Position numbers and translations under genes: made by a program. Under the pieces are notes generated by a model. The model saw only the letters and a list, made by a program, of their open reading frames with translations, was not told the origin of the DNA and ran no database searches. Of a DNA stretch of 64,000 nucleotides, positions 59,138-64,000 are shown piece by piece. Origin of the DNA: Maioricimonas rarisocia (GTDB lineage: Bacteria > Planctomycetota > Planctomycetia > Planctomycetales > Planctomycetaceae); the NCBI RefSeq assembly GCF_007747795.1, contig NZ_CP036275.1, positions 2,714,853-2,778,852 of the forward strand, read 5' to 3'. Numbering within the stretch: the stretch's first letter is position 1; each line of letters begins with the position of its first letter.

Positions 59138-60928
59138 TTACTTTCTCGGAAGCCGGATCACTCCGTCCCAGCCGGCCGGTGCCCGACGATTGTCCTGCGC
59201 GATCCGCATGGCCAGAAAGTCCTGGGCACGGTCCGAGGGAGGCATCTGGTGCAGACATCCATACGCCTCTTCCCAGCGTCCGTCAAGAAAGTGCGTGACC
59301 CCTTCTTCGTACAACCGCAGGTGGTCGTCGGTCAGATCGGGACGGTCGTCGAGAGGGGGGACCAACTCGCTGACAACGAGCGGAGTTTCGAGACCGTACG
59401 GCAACACCTTGCCGAGCCGGCGGGTCCGTCCTTCGCTGCCAGGCAGGCGTTCCCGCACCGAAGATGCGGTCGCTTCGTCGAGCAGGATGGGCACACGCAA
59501 CTGCTTGGTCATTGTTTCCAGCCGGCTGGCCAGATTCACCACTGGACCAAAGACCGTCACCTTCACCATGTCGCGTGTGCCGAGTTTTCCGGCCACGGCG
59601 CGGCCATGGGCGATGCCGATCCCTACTTCGAAGTTGGCCAGCGGGTGATCGCTGCGGGCCCGCGTCTGTTCGAAGGTACGCCAGATCCCCATTGCCGCAC
59701 GGCAGGCGTTGACCGATGCCTCTTCGGAAGCGAACGGCCAGCCCCAGAATCCAAGTGCCGCGTCGCCCAGAAAGTCGCCCGTCACTCCCCCGTAGCGGAG
59801 GATCTGCTGGGTCATCACTTCCAGTGCGGCACTGACCCGATCCAGCAGGCCCCGCAGATCGTCGGCCGACTCTTCAGCCTGATGACTGAAGCCACGCAGG
59901 TCGCAGAACATGACCGTTACGTCCGCCTCGCGCGGATCGAGCATTTCGGTATTGAGGCCCGCCTCGCCGGCTGAACGCTCGATGGCATCCAGAATCGGAG
60001 GAGCCAGAAACTGCCTGAGGACCGAAAGGTTTCCTTCCAGCCGCTGCAGTTGCCAGACCGAGTTGATGATCTCCGCAAGAAGCTCAACGAACTTGATGTC
60101 GCCGTGCAGTTCCGGAACCCCCGACTGACCTGTTTGCGCGTGCAGGATCGTGTCGAGCTGACCGGCCACGTACAGCCCCCAGCGTTCGCGGCCCCGGGTG
60201 ACGACCGGCGTGCAGAAGGCCCAGTCGAACTCGGCGCTGGCGGTGTATTCCGGGTCGGTCGACGTCGTCGTCTCCCAGACGTGCAGCACGCTGCGGCGAA
60301 GCTTCTGGATCGCTTCGCTGACCAGACGCGAACTGGGACGGAACGCCCCGGCGGTCTCGCGCCGTCGTTCCCAGTACGGCATCCGGACGCGGTTGTGTTC
60401 GTCGAGCTGAACGATGCCGGCGGCATCGGCGTAACGGACACCGGCAAGCAGCAGATTCGTTAGCCGGGTGTGCAGTTCGTCCTTCGTGCGCGCCCGGGCG
60501 ATCACCTCCGGCAGTCGGCTGAGCGCCTCGATGCGTCGGTCGGCGTCGTGGAACCGCACCTTCTGCAACTGCTGCCGCGTGAACGTGAACTCCTCGAGCG
60601 GCTGCTCGGATGGTGACGGTGCGGAGTCCTCCAGGGCGACAAGCAGAAAACGGGTCTCGCCAACCGTGAAGCTGCGATTGGGCAGCAGATCGAAGTGGTG
60701 ATGCTCGGCACCGTCATGAAAGATCGGGTTGGTGGCCGATCCGTCACGGCGAACTTCGACCAGACGGTCATCCACGCGCAGCCGGGCGTGCTGGCCCGAG
60801 AGATACGACTCCCACGGGACCGGAAGATCGGCATCGGTGCTGCGTCCCAGCGAATACATCTGGCCGGAAACCAGCGTCTGCCGCCAGCGTTGTCGCGACT
60901 GGGGCCCTTGAGCAATCAGTTGCAGCAC
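59138..60928 (-). CDS. FHA-GAF-class III nucleotide cyclase
   Basis: The 596-residue protein has an N-terminal FHA domain (1-95; Gly28-Arg29, Ser44, His47, Asn67 visible), a GAF-like region (~140-300) and a class III cyclase domain (~330-490). Metal-binding Asp343 (FCDLRGFS) and Asp389 (FLGDA) are kept, as are Asn465 and Arg469 (VVNLASRL). The residues that normally select adenine are changed: the Lys before F-x-G-D is Asp385, and the Asp in I-G-D-x-V-N is Pro462. Activity or substrate is therefore uncertain. It follows the Cache kinase by 32 bp, so the kinase may regulate it through phosphothreonine binding by the FHA domain. Confidence 0.87.
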   Translation of the reverse strand: MLQLIAQGPQSRQRWRQTLVSGQMYSLGRSTDADLPVPWESYLSGQHARLRVDDRLVEVRRDGSATNPIFHDGAEHHHFDLLPNRSFTVGETRFLLVALEDSAPSPSEQPLEEFTFTRQQLQKVRFHDADRRIEALSRLPEVIARARTKDELHTRLTNLLLAGVRYADAAGIVQLDEHNRVRMPYWERRRETAGAFRPSSRLVSEAIQKLRRSVLHVWETTTSTDPEYTASAEFDWAFCTPVVTRGRERWGLYVAGQLDTILHAQTGQSGVPELHGDIKFVELLAEIINSVWQLQRLEGNLSVLRQFLAPPILDAIERSAGEAGLNTEMLDPREADVTVMFCDLRGFSHQAEESADDLRGLLDRVSAALEVMTQQILRYGGVTGDFLGDAALGFWGWPFASEEASVNACRAAMGIWRTFEQTRARSDHPLANFEVGIGIAHGRAVAGKLGTRDMVKVTVFGPVVNLASRLETMTKQLRVPILLDEATASSVRERLPGSEGRTRRLGKVLPYGLETPLVVSELVPPLDDRPDLTDDHLRLYEEGVTHFLDGRWEEAYGCLHQMPPSDRAQDFLAMRIAQDNRRAPAGWDGVIRLPRK

Positions 60929-60960
60929 GGATCATTCCCTGGACGGCGTCGGCGGAAGGC

Positions 60961-63060
60961 TCAGTGGGAGGCGCGTTGCAGCAGGTACCACAGCACGGCC
61001 AGGAGGATGCTGAACACCAGGATGGCCCAGAAGCCGGCACGGAAGATCACGTCGTAAAGATCTCCCACCGGTTGCAGCACCGTTGCCCGTCGTTCCTGGA
61101 CGATCGCGACCCAGCCCGCTTCCGGAATCGGCGCGAAGGCGGCCAACCACGTGCCGTCGAATCGATTGTCGAGGGCCGCCACCGGGTCGTGGTAATCGGA
61201 ACAACGATCGCGTGTCGTGATGATCTGCGCCAGTTCGGGAGTCACCGCCAGGCGAGACTGCGGCGATTCCAGTTCCGAGTCGGTCAGCTCTGCCATGTGG
61301 TCCGAGTTGATCCATTCATGATCGAGCAACCGGACGAAGTCGCCGCGTGTGTCCGCCAGCGCCAGGAACCGGTCGTCGTTGCGGTCATCTCCGCGGATCC
61401 GTTCTTCCCACTGGGTGAGCAGATTTGTCAGGTGCAGCGTACGGGCCAGCACGCCGATGACGTTCTGGCCTGACTCGTCCCAGACGGGGACGGCAATGGC
61501 CACCATGTACCGGTACGTCGCGTGGCTGAGAAACGCCTGCGAAACGCCGGGAGTTTTTCGCGGTTGAACTTCGCTCAGCTCAGTGTCCTGCGGCAGCTCC
61601 AGCCCCAGGTCGTGGAAATAGTCCCGCCAGTGAAACGCCTTGCCGATCGTATCGTCGATCGGCAGTCGAAAGATCTGCCGTCCGGCTGCATCCGTGACGA
61701 ACCAGCTTTCGTCCTGTGTACGCTGCACCGACGCCAGCCGGCGGTCACTCGTTTCCTTGACCCGGGTGAGCCACTCGTACGAAACCCGTTTGGGACCGTC
61801 GTCGGGATTGGAGACCCAGTCGACGAGTTGATCGGTGTTGCACTCGGCGGAGGCGGCGATCAACTCACGCATCTCCGGACGGTCCGCCAGTTCTTCCAGT
61901 TGCTCGCGGCGAACGCGGAGTTCCTGCTGGATACTCTCGGCGAGAATCTTGGCGGAGACGGCGTCGCTTTCGAGTGCCCGCTGAACCAGGTTCTCCTGGG
62001 CCTTGTCCAGCAGCTTCGGAATCGAAAGCTGCGCGATCCAGTACATGGCCAGCAGAAAGAAGATCGGCCCGAGAATGCCCAGCAGCATCAGCGGTCGTTT
62101 TGCACGGGCCGCTTCCCGCTGGTCCAGCAGATCCAGAACGACCTGGGCGTTGGGGTAGCGCTGCCTGGGATCGGGGTGCAGACATCCGTCGACGATATCG
62201 GCCAGGCGGGTATCGATGCCGGCAGAATCACGATGTGCCCGTGGACGTTCTCCTTCCCGAACCAGCGTGCGGTAGATTGCCAACCGCTCTTCCAGGGAAT
62301 CGACGGAATTGAGTCTCTGTTCGTTTTCCGGAGTACGGTGCGGCGGCGCGCCGGTGAGCATGTGGTACATCAGCGCGCCCAGGGCATACACGTCCCAGCG
62401 GGCATCCGGGACCGCTTCGAGGTCCGCCTGTTCGGGCGCCATGTAGAACATCGTGCCGAGTGCCGGCGACTGCTCCGTCGACAGCCGCGACTGTCCGAAG
62501 TCACCGAGTCGCGCCTCGTGATTCCCGTCGACAAGCACGTTGGCGGGCTTGAGGTCGCAGTGCAGAATACCGCTGCCGTGGGCGTGGATCAGAGCTCGGG
62601 CCACCGCGCGCGTAATCTCGACCGTGGTGGAGACACTTGGACGTTCAGCGGCCAGCAGATCGGCCAGCGACCCGTTCTCGAGAAACTCCATCACGAAGTA
62701 GGGCGGATCGTGATCCCAGCCGACGTCCAGCAGGCCGACAATGTTGCGCGACGTGTACAGGACGGCCAGTTTTTCGACTTCGCGACTGAGCAGCGACCAG
62801 TCGAGACCGCGGCGATGCGTGTAGAACTTGATCGCCACGTGCTTGCCGGTCTTCAGCTCGCGGGCCAGCCAGACCGAACCGTACGAGCCGGTGCCCAGGC
62901 ATCGCAGCGTTTCGTAGCCGGGAACCGGGCCAGGAGCATCGCGGGTGGTGACGCTCAGCGCCTGCGAGCGCTGCAACGACTCGGTGGACTGAACCGGTGT
63001 CCGGTCCAGTGCCGACGTTCCGTCGTGATGTGGCGTCGCCGCTTTGGGAATCGTGGCCAT
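60961..63060 (-). CDS. Ser/Thr kinase with a periplasmic Cache sensor
   Basis: The 699-residue kinase has a cytoplasmic catalytic domain (~49-315): GTGSYG loop, Lys78, HCDLKPAN with Asp169, DFG (187-189) and an activation segment with GTMFYMAPE. The catalytic-loop Arg is replaced by Cys (HCD), so it is a non-RD kinase. A membrane helix (~323-345) is followed by a double-Cache-like sensor domain (~350-670) and a second helix (~672-693), leaving only a few residues inside. The Cache part contains WRDYFHDLGLEL and SHATYRYMVAIAVPVW, as in small-molecule Cache sensors. It is first in an operon with the FHA-cyclase. Confidence 0.88.
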   Translation of the reverse strand: MATIPKAATPHHDGTSALDRTPVQSTESLQRSQALSVTTRDAPGPVPGYETLRCLGTGSYGSVWLARELKTGKHVAIKFYTHRRGLDWSLLSREVEKLAVLYTSRNIVGLLDVGWDHDPPYFVMEFLENGSLADLLAAERPSVSTTVEITRAVARALIHAHGSGILHCDLKPANVLVDGNHEARLGDFGQSRLSTEQSPALGTMFYMAPEQADLEAVPDARWDVYALGALMYHMLTGAPPHRTPENEQRLNSVDSLEERLAIYRTLVREGERPRAHRDSAGIDTRLADIVDGCLHPDPRQRYPNAQVVLDLLDQREAARAKRPLMLLGILGPIFFLLAMYWIAQLSIPKLLDKAQENLVQRALESDAVSAKILAESIQQELRVRREQLEELADRPEMRELIAASAECNTDQLVDWVSNPDDGPKRVSYEWLTRVKETSDRRLASVQRTQDESWFVTDAAGRQIFRLPIDDTIGKAFHWRDYFHDLGLELPQDTELSEVQPRKTPGVSQAFLSHATYRYMVAIAVPVWDESGQNVIGVLARTLHLTNLLTQWEERIRGDDRNDDRFLALADTRGDFVRLLDHEWINSDHMAELTDSELESPQSRLAVTPELAQIITTRDRCSDYHDPVAALDNRFDGTWLAAFAPIPEAGWVAIVQERRATVLQPVGDLYDVIFRAGFWAILVFSILLAVLWYLLQRASH

Positions 63061-63338
63061 GAACGTGGTGTCGTATCGCGGATGGAAAGGCCCGCGTCCA
63101 GTTTACGCTCTTCGGCAACGAAAAGCGCGGGGTTGCGCGGTCCCGAGACGAAACCGGCGACCACGACACCAATTACGGACCACGCGCGATGCCGTCATGC
63201 CGGACACTTTCGCCGGCGGCCCATCGGTTGCTGGCGGGCCGATTCGGCTGGCCGCGGGATTGCCAGCGGGCCAGGCTCTGACGGCGCTTTCCGGAAGCGG
63301 AATACCCCGGAGGGACGGCGGGGCCGGTGAAACGCTGT

Positions 63339-64000
63339 TCAGGACGCTTCGCGGAACCGCAGCGACGGCTTCTCGATCGTGACGACGGTGCTGGGCGGGA
63401 CACTCTTGGTGAGTGAGACGCTCGCGCCAATGACCGAGTTCGCCCCAATCACGGTGTCGCCACCCAGAATCGTGGCGTTTGCGTAGATCACCACGCCATC
63501 TTCGATCGTCGGATGCCGCTTGGTCCCGCGGACCAGCCGCCCTTCCCCATCTTTGGCGAAGCTGAGGGCCCCCAGCGTCACTCCCTGGTAGATCTTCACG
63601 TTGGCCGCGATGTCGCAGGTCTCGCCGATGACGACGCCGGTTCCGTGGTCGATAAAAAACGACGGACCGAGCTTCGCACCAGGATGGATGTCGATGCCGG
63701 TCTGGCCGTGCGACCATTCCGCCATGATGCGGGGAATGAGCGGGACATTCTGGTTGTAGAGCTGATGCGCGAGCCGGTGGACCGTCACCGCCTGCAACCC
63801 GGGATAGCAGAAGATGATCTCGTCGAGGTTGCGTGCGGCCGGATCGCCGTCGAAGGCGGCCTGAACGTCGGTCGCAAGCAGCGAGCGGATTTCCGGCAAG
63901 GCTTCGAGAAACCGGATGGCATGTTCCTGTCCTGCCGCCTCGAAATCTTCGAGCGTCTGGCGGTCGCATTCCGCATGCTCGGTCATGTCGTAGTCGTAGC
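63339..64000 (-). CDS. cysE: Serine O-acetyltransferase (5' end cut by right edge)
   Basis: At least 215 residues from the ATG at 63986; the frame stays open to the window edge, and full-length relatives are ~300 residues, so the true start probably lies outside. It makes O-acetylserine from serine and acetyl-CoA for cysteine synthesis. The left-handed beta-helix hexapeptides are clear: [35 protein letters not shown] and [10 protein letters not shown]. The preceding helical domain ([20 protein letters not shown]) is also CysE-like. The catalytic His in FIDHGTG is present. Confidence 0.92.
   Translation of the reverse strand, partial: YDYDMTEHAECDRQTLEDFEAAGQEHAIRFLEALPEIRSLLATDVQAAFDGDPAARNLDEIIFCYPGLQAVTVHRLAHQLYNQNVPLIPRIMAEWSHGQTGIDIHPGAKLGPSFFIDHGTGVVIGETCDIAANVKIYQGVTLGALSFAKDGEGRLVRGTKRHPTIEDGVVIYANATILGGDTVIGANSVIGASVSLTKSVPPSTVVTIEKPSLRFREAS

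Overview
The window looks like chromosome from a high-GC Planctomycetota bacterium, probably family Planctomycetaceae. The evidence is a sulfatase with the C-x-A-S-R motif, a Tat-exported DUF1501 protein, zinc-ribbon/Pkn2-type Ser/Thr kinases, FHA proteins, an hpnC-hpnD squalene pair, weak Shine-Dalgarno sites and several TTG/GTG starts. No rRNA, tRNA, CRISPR array, integrase or transposase was recognised. Nearly all assignments rest on motifs and family knowledge read by eye.

1-22 kb: the left edge cuts a sulfatase. Almost everything else to 21.9 kb is on the minus strand and forms one type II secretion (T2SS) locus. In transcription order it holds a secretin-like protein made only of periplasmic N domains, gspE, gspF, the pseudopilins gspG-H-I-J-K, a GspL/PilM-PilN-like protein, a GspM/PilO-like protein with Ig-like domains, a 1342-residue GspD secretin and a lipoprotein. 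A strong terminator (1796-1827) ends the locus. A separate BON-like gene follows with its own extended -10 promoter. gspC and the prepilin peptidase are not in the window.

22-28 kb: exported and signalling accessory genes, namely an EF-hand protein, a large exported protein of unknown function, a small Cys-rich exported protein, a small FHA protein and a DUF1501 protein.

28-42.6 kb: a mosaic accessory stretch. It holds a giant zinc-ribbon kinase fused to a caspase-like domain that has lost its catalytic Cys, a tripartite RND efflux operon (tolC-like, mfp, rnd), a beta-helix glycosidase with atypical base use, and proB. Copies of the last ~60-95 bp of proB lie at the junctions of these modules (32.3, 38.9 and 41.5 kb), and a relic of the kinase zinc ribbon lies beside the middle copy. 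This suggests stepwise insertion between proB and the kinase gene.

42.6-64 kb: housekeeping and signalling genes: purF (clear promoter), a VWA-like membrane protein, a ClC channel, two tandem SpoU methyltransferases, hpnC-hpnD, der, scpA, a Bax-inhibitor-1 homologue, a zinc-ribbon protein with an SNase-like protein, a Cache-sensor kinase followed by an FHA-GAF-cyclase, and cysE cut by the right edge. Two long intergenic regions (44.57-45.50 and 51.78-52.78 kb) hold copies of one modular, hairpin-rich repeat family, including a 412-bp tandem unit.
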